Shown: positions 1 to 11,223 of the stretch, piece after piece
Layout: every line of letters starts with the position of its first letter
Numbering within the stretch: position 1 is the first letter of the stretch
Assembly (NCBI GenBank): GCA_015350385.1
Contig: WNKI01000004.1
Location: forward strand, 2,829,187 to 2,893,186
Length of the DNA stretch: 64,000 nt
From: Aculops lycopersici
Lineage: Eukaryota; Arthropoda; Arachnida; Trombidiformes; Eriophyidae
Direction: 5' to 3'
Made by a program: the position numbers and the translations under genes
Notes under the pieces: model-generated
The model's database searches: none
What the model saw: only the letters and a program-made list of their open reading frames with translations
Told to the model about the DNA's origin: nothing

Positions 1-147
1 AATGGATTCTATAGAACGTTCGAAATTCGAATGATCTAATTATTAGGGGTTCAAGATCTACGATTATGATGATCATCGATATGCTTGTCTACGAACTGGT
101 GGTAATACTGTTGATTATTATTATACATCTCCAGGATAGCATGAAAA

Positions 148-153
148 TTTATT
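148..153 (-). terminator. poly(A) signal of Rab11
   Basis: AATAAA on the minus strand, about 45 bp beyond the Rab11 stop. It supports the ORF end as the true 3' end, with no missing C-terminal exon. Confidence 0.6.
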
Positions 154-198
154 CAATTCATTTGATAATAGTATATATGATATAATAGATGGAGTAGA

Positions 199-891
199 TC
201 AATTGTTGCAAGCATTCGAACAGGTTTTCTTCTTCGGACCGTCTAAATTAGATCCTGAGGCAAAGCTACTGGCCGTTGGTCTCACTGTCCGGTGGGCAGA
301 TAGACTAGAACCGCCACTTAGTTGATTACCACCATCGTTGGCACGAACTTGCCTGGCTTGTGAAACGATACGATAAATCTCTGTCAATATTTGCTGGAAA
401 GCCGTTTCAACATTTGTAGAATCCAACGCCGATGCCTCTATGAATGATAAACTATTCTTTTCTGCAAAAGCTCGAGCCTCCTCGACGGGCACCGCCCTAA
501 GATGGCGCAAATCTGACTTGTTACCAACAAGCATTATAACAATATTTTGGTCGGCATGATCACGTAGCTCTTTGAGCCATCTTTCAACGTTTTCATATGT
601 TACATGTTTTGCTATATCATAAACTAATAGCGCCCCAACGGCGCCTCTGTAGTAAGCCGAGGTAATGGCTCGGTATCTTTCTTGGCCAGCTGTGTCCCAA
701 ACTTGAGCCTTGATTATTTTTCCATCTACTTGTATGCTTTTGGTTGCAAATTCAACGCCAATAGTTGATTTACTCTCAAGGCTAAACTCATTCCGCGTGA
801 AACGTGATAATAGATTTGATTTTCCAACGCCAGAATCACCGATTAGGACTATCTTGAATAAATAGTCGTATTCATCGTCCTTGTAGGCCAT
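199..891 (-). CDS. Rab11: Rab11 small GTPase
   Basis: This is the Rab GTPase of recycling endosomes and post-Golgi exocytosis. The 230-aa product has every G motif: P-loop GDSGVGKS (18-25), switch I STIGVEF (42-48), WDTAGQE (65-71), NKSD (124-127) and SAL (154-156). The stretches around DEYDYLFK and AITSAYYRGAVGALLVYDIA are diagnostic for Rab11. The coding region is one uninterrupted exon. The ATG lies just after CACTACAAG, which could be either 5' UTR or a splice acceptor. A minus-strand AATAAA lies about 45 bp past the stop. The odd part is the tail: after the variable Ser-rich region it ends KKKTCSNACNN, so there is no adjacent CC pair of the usual Rab11 kind (Cys 224 and 228 only). Family identity is certain; how the C-terminus is prenylated is unclear. 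Confidence 0.96.
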   Translation of the reverse strand: MAYKDDEYDYLFKIVLIGDSGVGKSNLLSRFTRNEFSLESKSTIGVEFATKSIQVDGKIIKAQVWDTAGQERYRAITSAYYRGAVGALLVYDIAKHVTYENVERWLKELRDHADQNIVIMLVGNKSDLRHLRAVPVEEARAFAEKNSLSFIEASALDSTNVETAFQQILTEIYRIVSQARQVRANDGGNQLSGGSSLSAHRTVRPTASSFASGSNLDGPKKKTCSNACNN

Positions 892-3662
892 CTTGTAGTG
901 GCTTGTGATGTGATTTGTTGGTTGTGGTGATTATTTTAAGGTTTGAGTTTAGGTTGTGGTGGTAATGGTTTAGGTAATAATAGCGGTAATGATAATAAAG
1001 ATGATGAAAGAGAGAAAGATAATTGTGCTATCAATACTAATATTACATGTAATTTAATTTTATCATATATAAACAAAATCCTCTAGCATTAATGTATACT
1101 CCCCTGTCATTCACTCGCTCACAACACACAATAACAAGCGCAAGCGCGATGTACGAAATAACAATCGTTTTAAGCGCCAGATTTGAAATTAGCGCTTCAG
1201 TGGATATCGAAATGAACCTTGGATCTTCTCTCTTTGGATCCTAGAGGTCAAAATCGAGGTAAAACAACGAAATATGACTTATATTTGGCAAACAAATGTC
1301 CTTTGAATGTGGACATTAGGTCGAAATTCGCGTAATCCTCGCGAGGTTAAACGCCAGTTATGGAACACTTGAAGCCAGTTTAATAGGTGAGAGCATGGTA
1401 AACAATCCAAAGTGTACCATTACGACTCACCCTCTCGCACACACAAAATTCGACCACTCACATAATGCGCGTGGGCGCGGCAGTCGCTCAAACGATCCCA
1501 ATGGGGAAATTTGGTAGCCGCTGCCAAGACCATGTCGTCGAGACTGACACTTGTTCCAACTCTCTAGTTTGCAGACAATGATTATGCACGAGACCTTGCG
1601 TTTCCTGTGCAATAGTAGAATCTCGAATCGATGAGTTATTTTCTCGAGAATAATTAGAGGTTATGAATTACGTTTCCACTGGAGAGTGAATGTAATTTTA
1701 GCTGGGCGAGTTCATTTTTAGCGAATGACTGTCGTCTGTGTCAGTTGCGAAATTTGATCGCCTTTCTGTTGGATTCATATGAGTTTTCGTCGATTAGATT
1801 GAATCTGTGAGCTTGATGTTTGGGCTACTAGCTAGCGACTAGTCGGCGATTTAGTCAAGCTTTGTGACTGAACACAATCGAGCAAGAGCTCGAGGGTGTC
1901 ACTCAAAAAGGCAAAGCAACTTTTAGTTAGACACTGAGGGCAACTTGACTAACATGCAGTAGTCAATGGCCTCATTGGAAGCTAGCTGGCCAGCTAGCAG
2001 TAAGTCAGTCGCTCGTTCACTCGTCCGGCATCAACAAGTGGCTTTGTCTCGTGTGTCGACTCGCGCAAACTTCGGCCAACCGACTAACTAACTTAACTTG
2101 TCGCTATCCGTCTACATTCTTGTACTTGTCGACAACGAGGACAACGTCGTGGTTTGTGCATCTATGTTTGTGATGCTTGTGGATATAAGTATTGTGGGGG
2201 CGAGCAAAGAAGTCGACGTCATGTTCAGAGTTCCAACTTCGTTGCGATGTGGCTCCTGCAGAACAATGCAAATGTTTTGCATGTCATTGCTGCTGGTGGT
2301 GGTGGTGGTGGTTATGATTGCGATTGTGGTTGCAGTTATACTCGAGTGTTTGGCGGATGTTGAGAGTCTTACAAGATGACGACTACGACAACACCAACAA
2401 CGACTTGTTGCATTGTTTGCCAACCACAACTTTCATTTGACGGCGCGAAAGGGGCAAGCAACAAATTTCTCTACTTCTTGCTGAAGAGAAACACATCAAG
2501 AACAATCGCCGTTGGACCGAGAGTTCGCTAGCCCCTTGAGTTGAACTGAGGGCACCGCAAGCAAGGAAGTCAACCGAGTGCATATGAGATTCTCTATTAT
2601 TGAGTGTCGTTCCGATTAATTCAACGCCAAAAGCACCTGTGCGCATATAAAGAGCTTAATAAATGTATGGCTCGGGTTTCAGCGCTAGCGGTCTCCTGTA
2701 CTCTGTAAGGGGAAAGTTTATCCTGGAATTCTCCTTCATACAATGACGACATTCGATCAACGGTTAGCTCGCCACTTTCAAGTGGGCTAGCTAGCTTGCT
2801 AACGGTGGTTAGTTAGTTCATAGCAAGTCAAAGCGGAAATTCATCAGTATAAACGCTGATTCCCACTGATCGCCACATCTAAACTCTCGTAATTTTTACC
2901 TGTGCAACTCGAGGAGACAAGAAAACATTCAGTTTCAATTGATTTTGTGTGTTACTGTCACGCTAAAAAGCTACCCAGAAGCGGGTTGAAAAGAGTTGGC
3001 GAGAGCAAATAGAAGACTACGAAGACATCATAGCCACTAAATCAGCGACCACCTGTCAATCTCGTCAACTAATTAAGCGAGTCCATTGTTTTCTCGGACA
3101 CACTAACTAATCTGTCCGAACGTACAAATGTTGAAATTTAAGCCATACCCTTAGTTGTTGCCCGCAAGATAAAACATCTATGGGCCTCTCATTAGAGTTT
3201 GAGGTGCAGGAGGGAGAGTAGAATTGAATAGTAGATTAGTATGTAACAACGGCAACAATCGTCGGTCCAAGTTGAGAAACCATTGCGTTGGCGTTGACTA
3301 ACACAAAAAGTGAGAGGGGGCATGGCTCTCGCCGGCAATCGTTCTTTTCGAACTTTCACTTGTTGCTGCTTCACCTGTTGACGCGCTCTGTTAAAATCTC
3401 GAGTGTGTCTTTCCTCGAATCATTCAATCTCAATGTGTGTTTGTGTGTTTGCATATTCATAGTCTTAGATTCTTTCAAAGAATCAAGTCCAAAGTGAGCC
3501 ATATGATAATCTCTAAAATATCAAGCTACATGATTCGCAACAAGACTTACGAGACCAAGACAATTTTCAATAAATAAATATGCTTTGACAAAAAGATAAG
3601 ATCGTCGAAGGAATACATATATATATATATATATATAAGTGTTATAATCAAAAGCAAAGCAG
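892..3662. other. Intergenic region, Rab11 to ELOVL
   Basis: About 2.8 kb between the divergently transcribed Rab11 and the first elongase. The short open frames here (for example 2098-2379 and 2383-2646) resemble no family, overlap each other on both strands and consist partly of GGT/GTT simple sequence near 2290-2345, so I treat them as chance. The region presumably holds the promoters and any 5' UTR exons of both genes. I see no RNA gene or mobile element. Confidence 0.5.
3616..3638. repeat. (TA)n microsatellite
   Basis: An uninterrupted AT/TA dinucleotide run ending about 25 bp before the elongase ATG. It could act as an AT-rich TATA-like core promoter, but its position so near the start codon makes a plain microsatellite in the 5' UTR equally likely. 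Confidence 0.8.
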
Positions 3663-3663
3663 A

Positions 3664-4626
3664 ATGAAAAATCCGATGAAAGAAATAGACTTCAATCTAA
3701 TAGCTAGCCATCAAACAATTCTTAGTGAGTCGCCTCTCATTACATCCAAGTCCACCGAAAGTTCAAGCACCGGAAATAGCAGCGACTACCCCATGGGCAA
3801 GATCTACTCAGCTTTAGATGACTCGGTCAACTCGACTAGAGGCTTCTATGAGTGGCTCCAATCGTTTGCCGACCCTCGGGTCGAGGATTGGCCAATGATG
3901 TCGAGCCCATGGCCAACGATTAGTATATTCTTCCTTTACCTTATGGCGGCGAATTATGGCCCGAATGTAATGAAAACACGCAAACCCTTTCAGCTAAGAT
4001 GGATTCTGGTATTCTATAACCTGTATGTTGCCTTGCTCAACCTGTGGATTGCAGTTGAGCTTTGCTATTGCTCCTACATGCTAAACTATAGATCCATGTG
4101 TCAATTGGTGCGCATAACCAACGATCCCTTTGTTATGCGAATAGCAAATGGAGTTTGGTGGTACTTTGCCAGCAAGGGAATAGAGTTTGCTGACACCTTG
4201 TTCTTTATATTACGTAAGAAGGACAGGCAGTTAACTTTTTTGCACAAATACCATCACTCAAGCATGTTTCTGGTTTGGTGGACGGCGGTTAGGTTTGTAC
4301 CTGGAGGCTCGGCTATAATACCCATAGTGGTCAATAGTTTAGTTCACGTTCTCATGTACACCTACTATGGTCTCTCGGCAATTGGGCCACAGATGCAAAA
4401 GTACTTGTGGTGGAAGAGGCACTTGACTATAATCCAACTAATCCAATTCTTCGTTGGTGTCTCCATTGGAATCCATTTGATCACCTCCGATTGTCAATTT
4501 ACTCGTTGGATGCAATACGTTTTTAGTGGTTACGCCTTTTCTTTCATCATTCTATTTGGAAACTTTTACCTGAATGAATATATCAACAAGCGCCAAAATT
4601 CGGAGGCAAAAATGAAGCTTGTGTGA
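3664..4626 (+). CDS. ELO-family fatty acid elongase (ELOVL4/7-like)
   Basis: Very-long-chain fatty acid elongase, the 3-ketoacyl-CoA synthase of the ER elongation cycle. The 320-aa protein has the family signatures KGIEFADT followed by FILRKK (171-186), the histidine box HKYHH (194-198) and the MYTYY segment (231-235), within several hydrophobic spans from about residue 85 to 305. The C-terminus KMKLV fits a KXKXX ER-retrieval signal. It is intronless. The N-terminus carries about 45 extra Ser/Thr-rich residues before the usual start region; Met44 is a possible alternative start. AATAAA at 4641-4646 closes the transcript. A second, diverged paralogue lies at 54370-55477. Chain-length specificity cannot be read from sequence. 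Confidence 0.93.
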   Translation: MKNPMKEIDFNLIASHQTILSESPLITSKSTESSSTGNSSDYPMGKIYSALDDSVNSTRGFYEWLQSFADPRVEDWPMMSSPWPTISIFFLYLMAANYGPNVMKTRKPFQLRWILVFYNLYVALLNLWIAVELCYCSYMLNYRSMCQLVRITNDPFVMRIANGVWWYFASKGIEFADTLFFILRKKDRQLTFLHKYHHSSMFLVWWTAVRFVPGGSAIIPIVVNSLVHVLMYTYYGLSAIGPQMQKYLWWKRHLTIIQLIQFFVGVSIGIHLITSDCQFTRWMQYVFSGYAFSFIILFGNFYLNEYINKRQNSEAKMKLV

Positions 4627-4640
4627 TAGTATATATATGA

Positions 4641-4646
4641 AATAAA
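4641..4646 (+). terminator. poly(A) signal of the first elongase
   Basis: AATAAA 15 bp past the stop. Further plus-strand AATAAA copies occur near 4673 and at 4852-4857. Confidence 0.6.
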
Positions 4647-4896
4647 ATTTGTAGCCTTTCAGCTATCATTAGAAATAAACAGCATCCATAAAGTATCGCA
4701 AATACCCATCTTGGATCAATTTGCCTCGCGTGTGTTAGTGGTTGGACTGCTCTAACCGACACTAGATGATTTCGAGACTTGCTTTTTTTGATACTAATAC
4801 AAGACTAGCGAAAGATGTTGGCTCTCCCGTGAAATCTCTATCGTGTGTTTCAATAAAACAATCTAATCATCGAGAAGAATAACCAATCAAATTTAG

Positions 4897-4927
4897 TTTA
4901 TTATTGTTGAAGAGGATTGTGTTTATT
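4897..4927 (-). terminator. poly(A) signals of vitellogenin
   Basis: Two minus-strand AATAAA hexamers, 4922-4927 and 4897-4902, just past the vitellogenin stop. The gene is tail-to-tail with the elongase and only about 300 bp separate the two stop codons. Confidence 0.6.
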
Positions 4928-4931
4928 CTAC

Positions 4932-7900
4932 TTAGGCACTGCATTCTATGTTGGCCGGCCGACTGGCACAAGTAGAGGGTAATACATACGACCAAACAAA
5001 GTCGTTCGTCGACCTACAAGTTCGTCTTGGCGACACTGGCGACTTGAACTCCAACAGGTGGTCGCCGTTTGCATCGCCACAAATACCACAAGACTTTCCG
5101 TCGTAATACTTGCTTTGTTGCACGAAAATCCAAGTTCCATCTGTGTGGACGGCAAATCGGTACAACTTTGAGTTTAACGAGTAAAAGGCGCCATTGTTTT
5201 CAATGGTAAATGCATCCACTGTATTGGGACCCATCTTGGTATCCCGTTTGAGCGCCGGCTTGTTGGGCTCAATCGAAACAGTCTCTCCATTCACCTTGAT
5301 GTCGCTAATCTTCTTGCCATCTTTGTCTGGTACAAACTCAACCTTGAACTTCTGAGCAAGATATACCTTGACCACCTTGCCGCTGCCAACCTTTGCGCCT
5401 AAAACAATGAAATTGCTCTCTGGTGAGCAATCCTTTGCAATCAACTTGAAGCAACCATCTCCAACTGGCGGCATGGTGTAGGTTAGATTATCAAAGGTAT
5501 TGACGATGTTTCCACTGACTGAGCAGTATCTACTATTGACTCGCTTTTGCAACATTTGATAATAACTCGCGTCCAACAAGGGAAATGTCGATAGTGGAGG
5601 CACACTAATTGGCACATTCTTATACATAACATGGTATTTGGGTGTGTCAAACTCGTAGCTCAACTTTCTCTCATGCGAGTCGCTAGTCATGTTTGCCTCA
5701 ATGTGAGCGCGATCCTGTTTTCCATCCGCCGACTTGTGATCCCGATGGTGAGGTTTGTCATCAATTTCCTCAATGTAACCAGCGCGAGCATAGGTATACA
5801 AGCTACCCAACCTACTGGCCATGGTTGTCCATCGCTCAGGTACGTCCTTATAATCCATTACTGCGCTAATGTGATTCAATTCGGTCATCTTGTAGAGTAG
5901 ATGTAGACAAACTGAATCCAACTGAGCGCCGCTAGTATCCCTATTGCGCAAGCATCTCTTGAACATACCCAGGTATGGATTCTTCCTACCACCTGTTGAG
6001 TAGGTGCCTAGACCTCCCTCCGTATCAACCAATTCGTTGCTCTTTCCACTAAGCGCCGATTCAATCATGTCGCGTTGCTCCTTGCTCCAATCAAAGGTAA
6101 CTCTAGCACTTGCTCGCGACGGTGCGCCGGCCACCTTGCTCTCGCTACACTCGTCGCCAAAAATAATATCGCTTGTCATGTTGGCCGAATGATCCTTGTT
6201 TAGCAGATCAAATTTAAGCAAATCGTTCACGTTATACTTGGGAAATTGTAACGATCCCAGCCAACACAAATTGGTTACCTCTGAATTTGTTGCCGATTGA
6301 TCTAATGGAGTTCGCGAGTAGAAAGCTCGCCACTTGTGAGCTAAACGATCAAAGCTTCGCGAGTAGCTAATGTCAATTCCAACCTTACGCTCCTTATTTG
6401 AGCCGCCAATGAGGGCTAGTTTGTAGTTAACAGTGGTTGGTTTGGTTCCATCCTGTTGATTTTTGCTTGTAAAACTCTCCAACTCCTTATCGGTTTCACT
6501 GGTCACCTGGCCCTCGGACTCGTGGCTATAGTGGCGCCATGAGATCTCTGAAACCAACTCCTTGGTTGGATTCTCTTGCGTTGTTGCCGTCGAAACGCAA
6601 ACCTCCAATGGAGCACCTGTTGGCGAGTAGGTGTACATAAACTTGGCCGCCTGTAATCCGACGCTATTCAGGTAGCGGCGCCACGCGGCCATTGACCAAT
6701 CGCCTCCGTTTCTGTGGAATCCCTCAACTCGCAATCCAACTGCTAGTGGGGTCATATATTCCAATTTAAATGGCTTCATCTGACTGGACGAGTTGAACGA
6801 ATACAATGGGCGCCAAACGACACCCTCTGCCCGCGAACCATCCGCCTTCACCTTGGCCGGATCGTAGTTGTTCGTGAAGGTCAATGGGTATTGTTTGATA
6901 TAGAGCAGGTCGTCGTGGATTGGCTGCCTCTTGATGGTTATCTTATTGTCAGCTAAGTTAGCCTCAACCGACATCTTGATTGGCACATTAACCAACTTTT
7001 TCTTGTAAATACCAACACCAACTTGTTGCTTTGTATGCGGCATTAGTGCACCCGTCGATACAAACATCTCATTATGTCTGCCCATTTTGGAATCAAGTGC
7101 AGCCATAAGCTTAGTAGGCGGCTTGTTGGCACGCTCTTCGCGAAAAAATCCAGGTTCAACATCAATCTTGACGCTATTTAACTTGAATGTCTTGTAATCA
7201 AAATCTCCGATCGATTGGTAAATAGGTAGACCAAGTTCATTGTTGAACACCTCCAATTTTTCGAATGAGATCATCATTTGCTGGGTGGTGTGGTTGTTGA
7301 ATGAGTGGAGTAGCTTCTTGATTTGCGGAATCTTGATGGTTCCATCCTCGCTAAGCATCTTTTTTAGCTCGCGCGAATCCTTATCGAAGAAGGTGATTGG
7401 TCGGCCATAGGCGCTCACGGTGACGGCTAGGTAAACGTCGCTAAAGTCGCGGGTGGCCAACTTGAGCTCCTTATCGATCTCGGCCGCCTCTTGTTTGATC
7501 AAATCGGGCGACGTTTGTCTCTTTGATCTTCGTTTTAGCGAAAAAATATCCATAAAACTCTCCTTGTCGGCCAATAATCCATTGATGCCCATCACGCGCT
7601 TCATTAGCTTGTCCAAACCGTGAGCTTGAACGGAGATTGTCATTGGGCTCAACTTTAAACCGGACATGATTTCGCTCGACGAGTAGAATAGATTTGTTGG
7701 TGCCATGGACTCATTGCTGAAGATGGCCGACATTAGAGTTGCAGTTCCATAGCCAAACTCTGGATTCCAGGTACTCGAGAAGGAGGCGTGCGAGTCGGTG
7801 GCGGTTGCGTAAGAGTGGCGCTTCAATGCTTTCTTAATAGCAGGTAATACTAGTTTGGCATTCTTCTCAGCCGAATTGGTACAGGGGAAGGAGTTTAGTT

Positions 7901-10105
7901 CGGCCAGAGACTTGACCATTGAGTGGATATAAACAACCAATTGGCGGCTCGGTTCCGATTGCAGTTGTTTGGCCAACGTTTCCATCTCGTGTAGTGTTAA
8001 ACCGGAGAAGAACCAATTGTAAAAGGCGGCGATACGAACCTCGAGAAGCTCGTTGGCATCATAGTAGCGAGGCACCGCCAAGCGCTTGATTAAATTTGGA
8101 TAAATTCTCGACGCCTTCTGCAGGTTCCACATGGCGGCTGCCCTCAGACTTGGATGCTCGTCGCGATTGTTTATAATTTCGTTCAAAAATTCAACACTTG
8201 GCTTCACACCCAACTCGCCGGCAAGCTTAATTTGGAACATCTTATCGCCCACCGACAGCTCGTCGGTTGCCGTCGGCGAGCTACCGCCCGAAGAGCTCGA
8301 GGAACTCGACGACTTGTCGCTTGATGACGACGACGACGAGGAGGACAACGATGAGCCGCCACCTGTTGACGACTGTGCCCATGGGCTAATTAAGCGCGAA
8401 AAGTACTCCTCGGCAGTGGCAATCTGACAGGTGTTTTGAGCCTTCTTAAAAGCGGTTGCATTTGCCCCCTCGGCCTGCATTCTCAGATATTTTGCGTGCG
8501 GCTTTGCACAGTGTTGATGGATCAACGAGGCGAGTGGAAGTGAGCAAAGGCGCTTGTATTGGGGATTAGCTTGTATTTTGTCCGATTTGCATAGGTTCAC
8601 GTATTCGTCAAACAAACTCTTGCTTGGCATCTTAATGTGATACGATAGTCTTGTAAGAAAGTCGCGTATTCTAACCGAGGGAGCGTCGCCCTCGGTGATC
8701 AATTTCTTCATGAACATAAACGAGGGGTTAGTTCCGGTTACGGACATTAAATCCCAAAAGATCCTCTTGTGAGCCTCGCCCTTCTCGTCCACCTGAGAGT
8801 AAAGAGACTCAATCTTTGCAGCGTCCAAAGTGCCAACCAACTCGTTGAGTTTCATAAAGAACTCGGCCAATCTGGACGATTGCATTCCCCTGCCACCTGC
8901 TGATTCGGCCTCAAACGACTCGCCATACTTTCTGTTCTCCATGACCAAAGCATCGAATGCATTCATCACCTGGCCAACTGTTGCGCTAATCTGATAAATG
9001 TTGCTCAAGTGGTGGGCCTCATCCAAGTTGACGTTTGCATAAAAGTTCAACAATTCAGGCGGATCGTAAGACAGACTCTCGATCTTCGTTGACTCACTTG
9101 AATCGGCGCTAATTGAACCGGACTCCTCTGTTTTCATTAACTTGATCATGAACTTACTATGCACCAGGTGACTGTGCGCCTTTTGTCCAAAGGGCGAAAA
9201 GGTGGACACCTCATCCAATATCGCCTGCTGAATTACATACTTTTCCCTAGTACCCGTGAGGTCAAAGTTGAAGATTGCATTCGAATGCTTGTACTGTTGC
9301 AATTCCTTCTCATTCTCATAGCATTCACTTGAATCAATGGGCATGAAGCGATGCAAGAAACGTGTCTTACATTTGGCCATATTACGTGTCTTGGTCACAT
9401 TCAAGTAACTCGTTGAGGAATCGCCGCCGCTCATTACCAAATAGTCAGTCTCGCATTCGCCAAAGACCGACTTCTCGGTCGTGGTGTAATATTGATTGCC
9501 ACTTGTTGTCGTGGGTTGTTGTTCTTGTTGCGTTGGGTTTAATTTTAGCTGGAAGAAGGACAAGAGTCCACGCTTCAAGTTTGTCACCCACTTGGGCTCA
9601 TCCTTGTAGGTGTCAAACGATTTAACTGCCCCATCCTCGTAATAAATCCTGAAGGGTTTGTTCAGACTGGGCGCTTGACTTGAATTGACATCCTGATATT
9701 GGTATTGGTACAAGTGAATCTCCTCTATGACATCATTGAAGGCACCCGATTTTGGTTGCTCCAGTTGCACTGTCAACTCGTCGCTTCCGGTTCTCTTGAC
9801 TAACAATGGCGAGGTCAGCGCGTAGCCAGCATACTGAGGCTTATCATCGTCGGCCACTTTGGTTGTGATTGCACCTTCAAATTCGTAACGATACAATTTG
9901 TCCGTATCAAAAGCTCTAGCTTGTCGGTGGCTAAATTGAATTGCACAAAGGCAACAGATAGCCACTAGAAGGACTGCAATTGTTGAGGGTTTTTTTTTGT
10001 TGGGTTAGGTACAGTTTTTTTTTATTCACGAAGAGAAGAAGGTGACACAAATTGCATTTCATGTTCCATAAATCACATTCTTTACTTACTCTTGCTGGCC
10101 TCCAT
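4932..10105 (-). CDS. Vg: Vitellogenin (two exons)
   Basis: Yolk-protein precursor of the large lipid transfer protein family, secreted and taken up by oocytes. Exon 1 is 10090-10105 and exon 2 is 4932-9973, joined across a 116-bp intron (donor A|GTAAGT, acceptor TTGCAG). This gives 1685 aa starting MEASKILLVAICCLCAIQF, a good signal peptide that the long exon alone lacks. The N-terminal lipid-binding module (YRYEFEG near residue 30) is followed by a poly-Ser tract at about 545-590, a furin-type RSKR site near 823, the central DUF1943 region and a C-terminal von Willebrand D domain (CSVSGN near 1488, CGICGDANGD near 1633). The frame closes exactly over the splice. Low-complexity Ser is common in arthropod vitellogenins. 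Confidence 0.95.
9974..10089 (-). other. Vitellogenin intron 1
   Basis: A 116-bp intron in the sixth codon, with GTAAGT donor and CAATTGCAG acceptor behind A-rich sequence. Removing it restores a signal peptide, which is the main support. Confidence 0.85.
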
Positions 10106-10447
10106 CTTGTGGCCAATCGAGGGTCTAGCGTCTTGGTGGGTGAAATGTGGCTGATGATACTGTAACTGTAGAAATGAGGCAACCCAATACCTGATGAAAA
10201 TTTGATCTAGGTTTATGAAAGTGAAATAGACGGATGCTCTGCCAGATGAGACAGTGGTTGTTGTTTCGTCACAGGTCGCCGACGAGCAGAACTGAACTTT
10301 AGCTCGCGATGATCCGATATGAAGAGTCAGTAAACTTGCACTTGTCTTGCGCGCGAAGAGAGCAATCAAGTGTTTTAAGACAAGCAAAACGTGCGCCTAG
10401 AATGCAGGGGAGAAATTGAGAAAGAAAAAAAGTAATATATTACTATC

Positions 10448-10558
10448 TGTCCAAAATCTAACCACCCAATTTTGACTGTAGTGTATCGATGCGAGTGCAC
10501 TATTCCTATGGCAGGGGAGACACGGCAATGAGAAATTTTGTCGGTTAGATTTTGGACA
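10448..10558. repeat. Perfect 16-bp inverted repeat upstream of vitellogenin
   Basis: TGTCCAAAATCTAACC at 10448-10463 recurs as its exact reverse complement at 10543-10558, with 79 bp between the arms. No target-site duplication is evident outside the arms. It sits about 340-450 bp upstream of the vitellogenin ATG. It could be a small terminal-inverted-repeat element or a paired regulatory site. Confidence 0.75.
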
Positions 10559-11223
10559 CACTGTTGTCGTATCACCAGAAATAGCAGGAGCAATAGCAAT
10601 GTAGCAGATTGCTTAGTCCATCGGCAACAAAAGCAACATCAAATTAGTAGAGGCTGAAGAGGAGACACTTGTTGATATGATCGAGCAAGCAAGCGAGCGG
10701 CCACAACCACTTGTTGTTGATCAAGCTCGTCGTGGTTGACGCCGGCTCTTCTTGTCCCGTCGACAAACTACACCCTCACATACACTAGCAACAAGATCCA
10801 TCGACTCTCTCTCCCCCTCCTCTTCTTGGTTGAGCTCATATGCCGCCAGTTCGATGAGGATGGAAGCAAGTCTTGAAGTATCGTGCGGACAAGTTGTAGA
10901 GAGTTTGTATCACGACGATGAGTATTCTGGTGAGGGTAGATGTAGTAGCATACACATGTTTGCTCGCCGGCAACTTTCATCTCAACGCCAAGTCTCAGCC
11001 TTAGTTTTAGTGTCTCAATCTTAGAATCTGAGAGTCTCGGACTGGTCTTGTGTTGATCTCATGTTGTTTCATCATGGCTGTGGCGCCCACACTTGTTCCA
11101 TGCGTGCTGCTAAGCTGTAACAACTGGTTAGCCGCTTTACTCACTCGCTACAATCCGCATGGCAGTTCCTCTTCCGCAAATTACATTATACTATACTTAT
11201 AATTATGATATAACATCAAATAT

